The position numbers and the translations under genes were made by a program. A DNA stretch of 64,000 nt, taken from contig NC_088210.1 in the NCBI RefSeq assembly GCF_037126465.1, positions 21,353,511-21,417,510 on the forward strand, read 5' to 3'. Below, piece after piece: positions 46,868 through 57,500 of this stretch (its first letter is position 1; each line of letters starts with the position of its first letter). Under the pieces are notes generated by a model that saw only the letters and a program-made list of their open reading frames with translations, did not search any database and had not been told where the DNA came from. Source of the DNA: Ornithodoros turicata. Its lineage: Eukaryota; Arthropoda; Arachnida; Ixodida; Argasidae.

Positions 46868-47116
46868 CACTCTTACAAATGAACTTCACCGCATAGCACG
46901 CTCCTAGCCAGCCATAATCTCAAATGATATCGTTATCTGCCCTGATTTGTTGAAATCGGGAGGCGTACGCCTTTTTTGTGACAATTATGAACAGCATAAG
47001 TGTCACAAAAAAGGCGTACGCCTCCCGATTTCAACAAATCAGGGCAGATAACGATATCATTTGAGATTATGGCTGGCTAGGAGCGTGCTATGCGGTGAAG
47101 TTCATTTTTAAGAGTG
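46868..47116. mobile_element. CACTCTT foldback family copy
   Basis: Full-length, 249 bp, flanked by TA on both sides. The inner arm reads GAAATCGGGAGGCGTACGCC in both arms; because both arms carry the same variant (GAAATCGGG instead of GAAAACGGG), arm homogenisation or hairpin-templated copying is suggested. Confidence 0.9.
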
Positions 47117-47365
47117 TACCCTATGATCTGCCTGCGTACCTGTGTGCTGTGTGTGTTTTTTTCTGTGCTGTGGTTTTGCCTACCGTTCTGATGTATTACT
47201 GACACCACTGACTATCGACCCTATTTAGCATCGTTAATCACCTCATCATCAGGACACATCTCATCCTGCCCCGTTGTGCCTTGGGGTAGTGGGCCCCATT
47301 ACGTGGCGAATTTCCCCATTCATTATCATTAACTTATTTGTTGTTGTTGTTGTTGTTCCGAAACG
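47117..47365 (+). mobile_element. Retroposon 3' tail ending in TTG repeat
   Basis: TGGTTTTGCCTACCGTTCTG, CCTTGGGGTAGTGGGCC, TTTCCCCATTCATTATCATT and (TTG)n. Resembles other retroposon tails of the window. Non-coding. Confidence 0.4.
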
Positions 47366-48086
47366 AACGGTACCGCACCTCATGAACATCGATGTCTCCT
47401 TTAGACTCAGTCGGCCCTTAGTGACAGATGACGCACAAGAAAGCACCAATGAGAAGCGTCATCAGACGAAGAACGACAGCGTCAACTTCACCTATAGACA
47501 AAACGGCAGGCAGTCATTCTGTAACGTTACTCCACGGTACTCTAGACTAAATAAAGATATTGCCAATTGCGAATCGATATGTAGTAATCATTAAGAGTGC
47601 GCCAATCAGAGCCCTTCTTTCAGCGGCCGTAGCCATGGAGACTGAGGCGGCATTGGCCAGCAGCCGTTGGTAGCAAGAGGCATGCTCTGTTCTAAATAGT
47701 CTACTTGATGAACCGCGACTCTTGATGTCGGCGTAGTCAACTTAAACAACGGCTGTCTTGATGTTTTTCCCTGGGGTTTCCTGGGGTCAGTTTGCTGTAA
47801 GGTCGGTTCACGCAGAGCGCACGAGTCCCGCCTATGGGAGCATGTGCTGCCATAATAAGCGGGCAATCAGCTCGGCAACCGTGATGCCGCAACCGAGTAG
47901 CGAAGGCGAGAGATGAGGCATCGAGCAGGTCTTGTTTTGTCTATCGGCTGTATTCATCTGCCGTGGTTCATCTTCTTTGCGGTTTAAACGGAAGTGCCGC
48001 CATGTTGAGCCTTCGTTCCAGTTCTCGCTTGTAGTTCGTCTCTGCGTGAGGGAACGGGTAAAAATTGGGGAAACACCCCCACGTGC

Positions 48087-48284
48087 ACCCTGAAAACAGA
48101 ACTTCACCGCATGGCACACTGTGCGCGAAACCATTGACTCGAATGATAGAGCTGTCGACTGTGGTTCGAAGAGAGAGGGCGGAGTGCTCCTTTTTGTGGC
48201 AATTACTATCATGAATTCAAATTGACACAAAAGGGCGTACGCCCACTTCTCTCTTGAATCAGAAGCGACAGTTCGCACAAAGCG
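48087..48284. mobile_element. Related foldback, subfamily B
   Basis: AACTTCACCGCATGGCACAC, then AACCATTGACTCGAATG, then a CTTTTTGTGGCAATT hairpin and GGGCGTACGCCC. The layout is that of the CACTCTT family but the arms carry GAAGAGAGAG instead of GAAAACGGGAG. Also seen at 54848-55021. Confidence 0.6.
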
Positions 48285-48286
48285 TG

Positions 48287-48534
48287 CACTCTTAAAAATG
48301 AACTTCACCGCATAGCACGTTCCTAGCCAACCATCATCTCGAATGATATCGTTATCAGTCCTGATTTGTTGAAAACGGGGGGCGTACACCTTTTTTGTGA
48401 CAATTATGAACAGCATAAGTGTCACAAAAAGGCGTACGCCCCCCGTTTTCAACAAATCAGGGCCGATAACGATATCATTCGAGATGATAGTTGGCTAGGA
48501 GCGTGCTATGCGGTGAAGTTCATTTTTAAGAGTG
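48287..48534. mobile_element. CACTCTT foldback family copy
   Basis: Full-length, flanked by TG on both sides; inner arm variant GGGGGGCGTAC appears in both arms. Followed directly by another fragment of the right end (48535-48560). Confidence 0.9.
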
Positions 48535-49132
48535 TGCTATGCGGTGAAGTTCTGCCTTTAGATCATGACGAAGTGTCTGTCCGCTGATAAGACAGCACTA
48601 TACGGGAGTGTTCGTTACCCGGCATGGGCCCCCTCGCCTTGAAATTTGCCCGCCCCCTCAATTTGCGTACGCCCTTCTTTTGTGGGAAGGATCAATGCGG
48701 CCGCTTCATGGGCAATAGGGAAAAGAGGGAAACTGGGAAGCTGCGCAGACAGCTCACCTACAGGACGTTCCGATAGTCGCATTCCCTATAGTCTGCTGCG
48801 ATGAAGACTAGCCACGCCGGCTAGTTGAGAGCACCCGTAGAAATTGCAATGCCTGTCGACGACATCGAGGTCTCCACGTCTGGTAAGCTTGCGGCGTTTA
48901 ATTACGGGTCACACGTATTGATATCTTAGCGCCTAATTGATCAGTTGCAACTTTGAATAAAGTCCGGTGTGGCGGGGGGAGGGGGGAGGGAGCAGTTGAT
49001 GCATCGTCTGGCAGATGGCAAATGCAAATTCTGTTCGAACTCCGCGCCCCTGCGGCATCTTTGTGGTCGTCCAGTCAGACTGCTTCTCACACAACCATTG
49101 CGCGGAATGATCTATTCGCGTTATCGCTTCTG

Positions 49133-49232
49133 ATTTGAGGAAAGGCGAGCGTAAGCCCTTTTGTGACAGTTTGCATATGTCCAAGTTGCCACAAAAGGGG
49201 GTGTACTCCTCCGATTCCAACAAATCAGAGAT
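49133..49232. mobile_element. Centre of a diverged foldback copy
   Basis: CTGATTTGAGGAAAGGCGAG, CCCTTTTGTGACAG, TGCCACAAAAGGG and CCAACAAATCAGAG: only the inner arms remain. Confidence 0.5.
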
Positions 49233-49670
49233 AGGGGGAGAGAGATGCAAAGTCACGACGTTGATACCGCGACAGAAAAAGGCGGTGCTGTTAAACACCA
49301 GGCGCGGAAATGGCTTGAACCTCGAACTGATATCAAACCAAAGATCCCTCTTCCCAAAGCGCACACACACACAAAGGGAGAGAGAGAGAAAGAAAGAAAG
49401 GAAAGTCAAACTTCGGCACTAATGTTAAACAACGAAACAAGAGTGAAAGTAGTTTTGCGGCATAGGCATCTCAGTAGCGGACTTGAACCCGGGAGTCGTT
49501 CAAATGAAGGGAACCTCCGCGGTACCGAGCAAGGCAGTGGGAGCCAGATGACTAATATCCTGCCCCCCTTTTGTGCTCGGCTCCCATGCCTTCCTTCCGC
49601 GTCCCATATCAATATCCTACACACCAACAGCGCCCTGTTTGTTGCTGGAGTTGCGCTTCCTTCACGCGCA

Positions 49671-49803
49671 TTATGAACAGCATAATTGTCACAAAAAAAG
49701 GCGTACGCCCCCCGTTTTTAGCAAATCAGGGCAGATAACGATATCATTCGAGATAATGGTTGGCTAGGAGCGTGCTATGCGGTGAAGTTCTTTTTTAAGA
49801 GTG
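49671..49803. mobile_element. CACTCTT foldback family, right half only
   Basis: Starts in the loop (TTATGAACAGCATAATTG) and runs to TTTTTTAAGAGTG. The left arm is absent. Confidence 0.8.
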
Positions 49804-50035
49804 TACATGACATTCACATCACGAGGTGGCAAAAAAAAACATAGTAAGAACAAATGCCGTTGACCGCATGATTCTAGGTGGTGTAGTTCTTTTATTATAA
49901 TTCAATAACATGTTTTCTGGGACACCCTGTATAGACGGGTATTCGCGCCGTGTTTTAGCCTGCAACGTATTGACAAACAAGTGGACCAATACAATTTGCC
50001 TGGACATGTGACGAGTCGTGAAACGCCTGAATTGT

Positions 50036-50290
50036 ATAGGAACAATAGACCCATCCATTGTCCAGCAGTCCTCTCTCCATCTGTGCAGCGCACGTGACCC
50101 CCACTCGCTCAGCGCACACGGATAGAAAAAGGCTACGATGCTTTTCTCTGTCCGCTGCTCTAAATATTATCGGTCTCATCATTCACAGTTCCCATTTAGT
50201 TTCTTATCTAGCCTCTCAGTTAGTGGTACAAGTCGATAACGAAACGGATAAACACAACAACAACAACAACAATAAATGATGGATAATGAT
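50036..50290 (+). mobile_element. Retroposon tail with (AAC)n ATAAATGATG
   Basis: Non-coding sequence ending in five AAC units and AATAAATGATGGATAATGATGG. The tail matches the SINE family; the body is diverged. Confidence 0.4.
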
Positions 50291-51105
50291 GGTTCTTCCG
50301 ATGTAGTAAAACTCGCTGGCACCCGATTTCACCACGACTCCCCGGTTTAAATCTATGACCCAATTCCTCCCCATCAACTCCCGTATTCGGAGAGGGTTAA
50401 TTTAACCCTTAAAAGCGAGACCCCCATTTTGCGTTGCGTGGCGACCGCGAAAGAATGGTACCCTTTGGGAATCAGACGACAACGCGTTCTGGAGGGAACA
50501 GCGTACGAGGGGGCGTCATATGTGCACGCTTTAATAAATGACCCCCCTACGACGTGGAGAGGGGCGGTGATTTATATCGGAGCTGTACAAAGCTTCGAAC
50601 CGTCGGATATGATGAGGAGCGCATACCGGCAGGGCATGCCTTGACATGGCCAGATCACTTGTGAGAAAGAACAAAAATAAGCGCCGCGTTTAGTTTTCTT
50701 TTTTTTTTAATTCCGTGTTAATTAGCGGTGCATTAATGCAGTTTACACCATCCGAAATTGTTTCACAAACCACGTTCGACAGGGGGATGCCTGTTATCTG
50801 TTAGTATACCTGTTATGGGCCTGTGTGACACGTAGCCCCTGTAGGTTGAAACCGAAGTCTTGGCGAGTCTTCTCGGCAAACCAGAGCTGACAAAGGATCA
50901 GATGTTCTGTAGGAAGCAGATGTCTCGAAGTAGACGAAATATTGTTGGGTGTATCGATTTTAAGATATATTTTGGGGGGAACGTCTTTATTTTGTGAGCG
51001 ATGTCAATGCTGCGCGGAATGCGGTAAAAAGCTATACTGAGACCAAAAACTACCCCTCTTTATGCGGCATAAGGAGTTACAGAAGTCTATATCAACCGAG
51101 ACATG

Positions 51106-51348
51106 CACTCTTAAAAATGAATTTCACCGCATAGCACGCTCAACCATCATCTCGAATGATATCGTTATCTTCCCTGATTTGTTAAAAACGGTGGGCGTAC
51201 GCCTTTTTTGTAACAATTATGAACAGCATAAGTGCCACAAAAAAGGCGTACGCCTCCCGTTTTCAACAAATCGGGGAATATAACGATATCATTCGAGATG
51301 ATGGTTGGCTAGGACCGTGCTATGCGGTGAAGTTCATTTTTAAGAGTG
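51106..51348. mobile_element. CACTCTT foldback family copy
   Basis: Full ends, flanked by TG on both sides, with a few mismatches between arms (CGGTGGGCGTAC versus GTACGCCTCCCG). Confidence 0.85.
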
Positions 51349-51410
51349 TGCTTCACGAAAATTGAACAATTATTCGCTGCGCTGTGTGATTTTGAAAATA
51401 TGTGAGGAAG

Positions 51411-51635
51411 ACTCTTAAAAATGAACTTCACCGCATAGCTGGCTCAGCCAACCACTACCTTTGTACCCTTTTTTGTACCCGTTTCTTTGTACCACTTATG
51501 CGGTACATAATTGGTACAAAAAAAAAAAAAGACGTACGCCTCCAGTTTTCAACAAATCAGTGTCGAGAACAATGTCATTCGGGATGGTGGTGGGCGGCTG
51601 AGCGTGCTATGCGGCGAAGTTCATTTTTAAGAGTG
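51411..51635. mobile_element. CACTCTT foldback family, diverged copy
   Basis: GACTCTTAAAAATGAACTTC at the left, TTTTTAAGAGTG at the right; the centre uses TTGTACC...GGTACAA instead of TTGTGAC...GTCACAA. Only 62 bp after the previous copy. Confidence 0.75.
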
Positions 51636-51894
51636 AAGGGTTAATCAACGGTCCGACCACGTTGCGTTGTCTCGCTACGTAAAGCTTATTATCGTCATTA
51701 TCAGTACACTGTGTACACTTACTCTGTCTGCCCTCCCATGTGGAACGTTGCTTAGGAAACGTACACACACTGGCTCAATAACGCAACGTTTATCGAAGTC
51801 GATTGATATCGTTTTTCAGATATCTGAAATGGGCTGAAGAAGGAGGATCCTACTTCTCGTAACATCCTCATGCGGGCCCTATGGAAGGTAAGCT

Positions 51895-52095
51895 GCCAGA
51901 ACTTCACCGCAGAGCGCGCTCAGAAGGAGTTGTTATTCAGAAGTTAGTTGAAAACCGGAAGAGTGTGCCTTTTTATATCAATTAACGTGTAATTACAATG
52001 AGGCGTATACACTTTTTATTTTCAGCCAATCAGCGAGGGAGAAGGATGTCATTCTGAATGACGCTTGATTCTGATCGTGCTTATTATACTGCATG
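51895..52095. mobile_element. Very diverged foldback copy
   Basis: AGAACTTCACCGCAGAGCGC at the left, then TTATCAATTAACGTGTAATT in the centre and GGATGTCATTCTGAATGACG to the right. Low identity. Confidence 0.35.
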
Positions 52096-52516
52096 TTACT
52101 GCGCACGAGATTGCTTGAACGTTCCCTCAAGCGTCCATATACGCGTAGCTTTATTATCTCGAGTGCCGGTACTCTGTCGGGTCACAGCTTTATGATAAAC
52201 TGCTTCCTCGATGATTTCATATCGTCAAAACGCTTTGTAGATTCTGGAGAAATGCTGGGGCTCTGGAGACATTACCGAGAGAAAGTTTAAGGAAAGTTAA
52301 GAAGATAAACCTCTTCTGGGTGCTTTTTGTACATTGCTGTAGATACGACATCGTATGTCGAAAAGTATCAAAATACAATCAAATAAAAATGCAATGTTTA
52401 GGAACATTTTGGTAAGCCCACAAATACATCGAGGGCATTCCAAATAAATTTGTTCGTTCTAACCACATAATAGAAAGATACTGGTACGTACTAAAATACA
52501 TCATATTAAAGTAGTA

Positions 52517-52690
52517 CAGTCGAACCTCGATATAACGAAGCTCACGGGGAACACGATGTCTTTCGTTGTACCGACTATTTCGTTGTATCAAGCCTGACGA
52601 GATGTGGCAGCCGATTGCGGAAGGCAATACAAATTATTTCGCAGCACCGCGAATTTCGTTGTATAGTACGTGTTTCGTTATATCGAGGTA
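52517..52690. mobile_element. Pogo/Tigger-type MITE
   Basis: TA-flanked left end CAGTCGAACCTCGATATAAC with GAAGCTCAC; right end TTTCGTTATATCGAGGT. The interior repeats TTTCGTTGTA. It has no transposase. Confidence 0.6.
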
Positions 52691-52954
52691 ATTGTTATCG
52701 AGGCACCGTTCAATGCTATACGCATGACAGCAAAAATATCCGTCGGCAATCTTGGAAGCTGAGAAGTGCCAGTGGAACTACGTCTCCATCGATTGAAACG
52801 TTAGTCGCGGCCAGATCTATACGTCCAATTTCACCTGCCGCGTATAGCCCAATCGTTTGGGAAAATATACAACCGACCTTTCTATCGTCCCTTCAGGAAG
52901 TAACAGGTCCCATAAAAAGGACGTCTCTCTTCTTTATGTTACCCGCGTCCACCG

Positions 52955-53146
52955 CTATCGGCGCGGCGATAAACCGACCGTGTCCTTGTGTGTCAGGTCA
53001 CCGAGGATTCGGATCAGGGGGCGCTGCCAGTGGGTCGACAACGACTTGCGCAGGCGATGTGCTCCGGGATGATTCATGTGTAGTAGCACAATCGATACGG
53101 CAAAGAGCCGCCTCAGGTAGTTGCTTCTCAATTTGGGACAGCTCAT
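52955..53146 (-). other. Possible first exon of a type II membrane protein, weak
   Basis: Minus-strand ATG at 53146 opens MSCPKLRSNYLRRLFAVSIV and LLHMNHPGAHRLRKSL: a short basic N-terminus and one hydrophobic stretch, as in Golgi type II enzymes, followed by open frame to 52955. Promoter-like elements lie just upstream (53233-53305). No domain and no clear donor, so it may be chance. Confidence 0.2.
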
Positions 53147-53232
53147 TTCGGCCGCAGTACGCCTCCGCGCGTGAGAGGAGCGACGCGTCGAAGCGTTTAG
53201 CCACTCACAGGGCAGCAATAATGGCGCCACCA

Positions 53233-53305
53233 GCCAATGAAGGGCCGCGGGAGATGTCACGTGCGCGCTCGAGAACCAATAGGTACATCGTCCACTCTGA
53301 CGTCA
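53233..53305. promoter_or_regulatory. Promoter-like cluster: two CCAAT boxes, E-box, CRE
   Basis: CCAAT at 53233-53237 and 53276-53280, CACGTG at 53258-53263 and palindromic TGACGTCA at 53298-53305 within 73 bp of CpG-rich sequence. This density is unlike the AT-rich, repeat-filled surroundings. Confidence 0.35.
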
Positions 53306-54546
53306 GATCTCGACGCAGGTGTACGACACCATTGTGCAACGCATTCTGGCGTATAAACTGGTGGACAAAAGGTGGCATTGCAATGTTTAACACCGGAGAG
53401 ATGTTGAAAATTTTGTTTGCGGTATTGAGCGTGAAAGAATTGTCCCAACGTAACAATACAACAGACACACCAGCTGTACAACACTGTTAATGCGATTAGC
53501 GAGTTAAACAGATGAAGAAGCAAAAAAAAAATCTATAATTTATTTTTTAGTTTTTTGGTATTATGTGGGAATGCAGGTTCAACGCTTCCTCTGCAGCTCA
53601 AAAACTCGGTCGCTTGGATCCTGAAGAACAGCACAACTACATATATTAGCGTGACATTGTACGACACGTTTTGGCAATAACAATTAACGTCAAAGATTGT
53701 TTCAATCGAATCAGAATCGTCCAGACTGTGGTTTGCGTTCGTAACACATGTTCTTTTCTTCTTTTTCTTTTTCAGTGTAAACCATTTACGGGGTGTTTGT
53801 TGTAAAACGCTACGTATGTTTTTGTGTAGCATTGAGCATTATTGTTCATTTTTCTTTCTATTTTTTATCCTTCAATCAACAACGCTTGGTTTTGTATACT
53901 TCCTGATGGTCAGACGTCGCGGACAATCGTCGTTGTTACACATAGAAATAAAGTGCCGTGCGGTGGATTTATTCTCTGTGTAACTGCCTGTATTAGAATG
54001 CGCCTTTAGGCAAAGCTCTTTTCGTATCCTCGAATGCAGCATTTGAGACAGATGTTTTGCGCAGACGTCACAGCGAGGGTTGTGCTCGACGATGGAGTCA
54101 TCCGGGAACACTCCGCCGAGGGAGACTCAGGAAAGGTAAAGATCATCCACCACGTGCTATATAGAATCACTTAATATATGCTTTGTAACCTCGCAATCGC
54201 CGTTTTAGAAGCGGCGCGCATGCTTCGCGTAATACTATATTGACGCGTGTAGATAGTCTTGTATGTGCCTTGTTGAACGTCGAATAACAATGGGGACTGC
54301 TATTTACAGCGCATAGTACTCATTATAAAGGTAAGACAATCAGATATTCAATGCACCTTTCGTGTCAGAACGTGCACTGAATCGAGAGTAAAAAAAAAAA
54401 AAGTAGAACTCAAGTTCTGAGTGACTGCACAGTAGAACAGTATATATGTAGAGCTAGAGCACGATGTGTGTCTCTGTGTTGTGAGTTTGCCGGTTTTCGA
54501 AAACGGACGTCCGCGAAGTGCTCTCTTTTATGATGACGTGCTCCAG

Positions 54547-57500
54547 TCCAGCGATCTCTTCGAGCTACTCAACAGGCTTCAGAACAGTAGACTCGACGAC
54601 CAGAGGTGTGAACTTCCAATAGGAGATGCTTCTACAAGGAGGAACAACAGTCCCGTCGTCAGCAAGGCAGAAGTAAGCCGAGAGGGTGCACTCTGTTTTA
54701 TACTTTCCGACGTTTTCGGTATATTTCGAATTTGTTCTTATACCTTTCACGTGGCGCTTCCTTGACTGCGAATTTTCTATGGGTAAAAGCAACCACGGAA
54801 AAAAGAAAAAAAAAAGAAAACTGAAGTGACCTATGTTGGAACCATACTAAACACAGATCTTCACCGCATGGCACACTGTACGCCAACCATTGCCACGAAT
54901 GGCTTATCGCTTGATTCGAAAAGAGAGGGAGGGGGGGGGCGTACGCCTTTTTGTGTCAATTATCCAAGATTGACACAAAAAGGCGTACGGCCCCATCTAT
55001 CTTGGAATCGGAAGCGATAATCCTACACTCTTAAAAATGAACTTCACCACATAGCACGTACGCTCCTTGTCAGCTATCATCCCCTAATGACATCGATCTC
55101 GGCCTTGATTTATTGAAAACGGGAGGCGTACGCCTTTTTTGTATACCACTTATACAGTACACAATTGGTACAAAAGAGGCGTACGCCTCCCGTTTTGAAT
55201 AGATGAATACTCTTAAAATAAAGCTTCACCACACAGCACGCTAAAGGCCAACCATTGTACAGTGTGATACCTCTATCACTCTTAATTTGTGGAAAGCGCG
55301 GGGTGTACACGTTTTTGTGACAGTTAACATTTCTGCACACGTGTCACAAAAAGGCGTACGCCTCCCGTTTTCAACAAATCAGGGGAGAGACCGATGTAAT
55401 TCGGGATGATGGTTGACTAGGAGCGTACGTGCTATGCGGTGAAGTTCATGTGTAAGGGTGTATCATTCGTGGCGGCGCACAGCGTGCTATGCGGTGAAGC
55501 TCTGTTTTTAGAGTGTATTATAACCACAAAAGGTCATCTGAGTCACATTTACTATAAGCCTGTGCGATTAATCATTTCAAAACCGAACCGAATAGTTATA
55601 CAACCGAACCAAACACATACATGCAGCACACATACGGATATGCAGCATATAAACGTGATCCTATTCACACGGACCTTCGCATGATGCAGCGCTTACTTTG
55701 TCTTATGCCCCGTCTTATAGAGTTTTCGTGCTTACGAGTGCAGTTTCGCAACCGTTCGAATATATTCGTGTGGTGTTTTCTTTGTTGCTTACCGACATCT
55801 TTCTCTTCAAGCGACAAAACAAGGACCAAGAAAGGCTTGAGGAGGTAAGCTCTCACAATGCCTTCGCATGTTATAAAACCCTTTTCTATAATATTATTAT
55901 ATAATCGTATTTAAGCTGTGACGCTCAAGTTCGGAGCCCATGGCAGCTTTGTTCGCTATGCTTGCGCTCGTTTCGTTTAGAACTGCAAGGCTGATTCGCT
56001 CAAAATCAATGGACTTTGGATAGCATTTGTAGGTTAGGGTAACTCATTACTTGTATTCAAAAGAATATCTTTTTTCTCACCGCCAGTCGCTGAGCGGACT
56101 TGTTGCGTAAAGTCTTGAGACCCACCCACGATAACTATAATGGAATGACAACGCACCCACGAGGATAGCTCTTTTACCGGACGGTTATGGAGCATTCCTT
56201 GCTTGTGATAAACAGTTCGCTGTAAATGACGACATTTATTCTCAGTAACCTGATTAGTTCCTCTGACATTCATGTTGGTAGAGAGGCTCACGGCTTGGGC
56301 CGTTACCCTTCTTTGTTGTCACGTCTTGTGCGAGACATTCTCCCTAGCACGAGACATGTCGTTAAATATAACGGAATAATTTTAATGCGTGAGCATTAGA
56401 GTCCTCGGTACGCAGGAATCGCGGCGTAATCTGTCTGTAGCCACGGCGCGGCGCGCATGCGCGGTGAGTGGAGAGGGGAGGAGAGTGCGCGTGGAGAACG
56501 CGCGACGCTGCGCACCGGCCACTGCAGCTGTAGTGGTCGACAAGTTCAGCCGTCTGCGTGGTCGCGCTATGGGTTATGAGAGCTGTGCGGAGGAGCACCG
56601 GCGAAAGAATGCAGGGGCTGTGAGACAGCGCCGCCAAGCTTAATCGGAGGAAGCCCGAATGGCTCGTTTGGCTGCAGATGCTGTCTTGCATTAGCGTTGT
56701 GTATAGGGTCGTTGAAGGGATGTGTAGCGTTGTGAAGGGGAGTTCAAAAGGGGTGTTCAAGTTTTAATGCTAAGGCATTTCCGTTGGATCCACCAATGGA
56801 TGGTCCATGTTTTCTCTCTCTCTCTCTCTCTCTTCGTATTAGATACTCCGGAAGCAGATCAGTTACCCCATGGTCGTTCTGCCAACCGGGGGAGGTTATT
56901 GGGTGGATGGCATTGACTGTTCCTCACCCTCCGATCTTTGCGACAGCGTCTTCGTTCCTGGTCACTTTACACCGAGGAAGATTGACAGCGAGGAGATTGC
57001 CAAAACGTACAGGAAATACTTTCTCGGAAAGGTATTTACCCGCAAATATGTACCGCGGTGCCCAGTGGTGCCCAAGAACAGATCTCTTCCTCCAGTCTTC
57101 AATAAAATGATAGCTTATTGTCGTTATTGATATTTAATGAAAACTGTCGATAACAGTGCAGCGGAAATTGTGGTTGGGATGGCTGGAACAATTTCCAATT
57201 TCCAATGGCTGGAATTTCCAAGATTCTTCCTCTCATATGAAAATCCTGCTCGTATCCCTGGACATCGGCCTCTGTAAAGCGTACTTCTTTTCTTTTCTTT
57301 TTTTTTCTGGTAAATGTTATTACGAAAGTAGCGGGCCCCGGAGTCAAGTATGACTTTGTGTATGGAATATGTGAACTACAATATTACAAACAGTGCGTTA
57401 AAGTCATGTATCGTTAGAGATGATTTCTCAACCGCCTTAGTGGCCTATTGGCCGATTCGAACGAAGACGAAGGAAGAACTCTTGCAGTTATTTACTTTGC

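Larger units (their letters stand above)
35530..54546. other. 19-kb gene-poor, transposon-rich region
   Basis: I find no confident protein gene here. Most of what can be named is repeats: foldback family copies, two SINE copies, a hAT-like MITE, LINE remnants, pogo-type ends and microsatellites. Weak gene candidates lie at 35484 (plus) and 53146 (minus). Confidence 0.55.

Noticed and set aside
47832..48455. 207-residue minus-strand open frame
   Set aside because: It reads straight through two foldback copies; repeated peptides such as SRFQQIR and IIRDDGWLG recur from each family copy.
52615..53490. 291-residue plus-strand open frame, the longest in the window
   Set aside because: It starts inside a pogo-type MITE, has low-complexity composition (Ser, Arg, Ala) and no recognisable domain. 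Probably a chance frame in GC-rich DNA.
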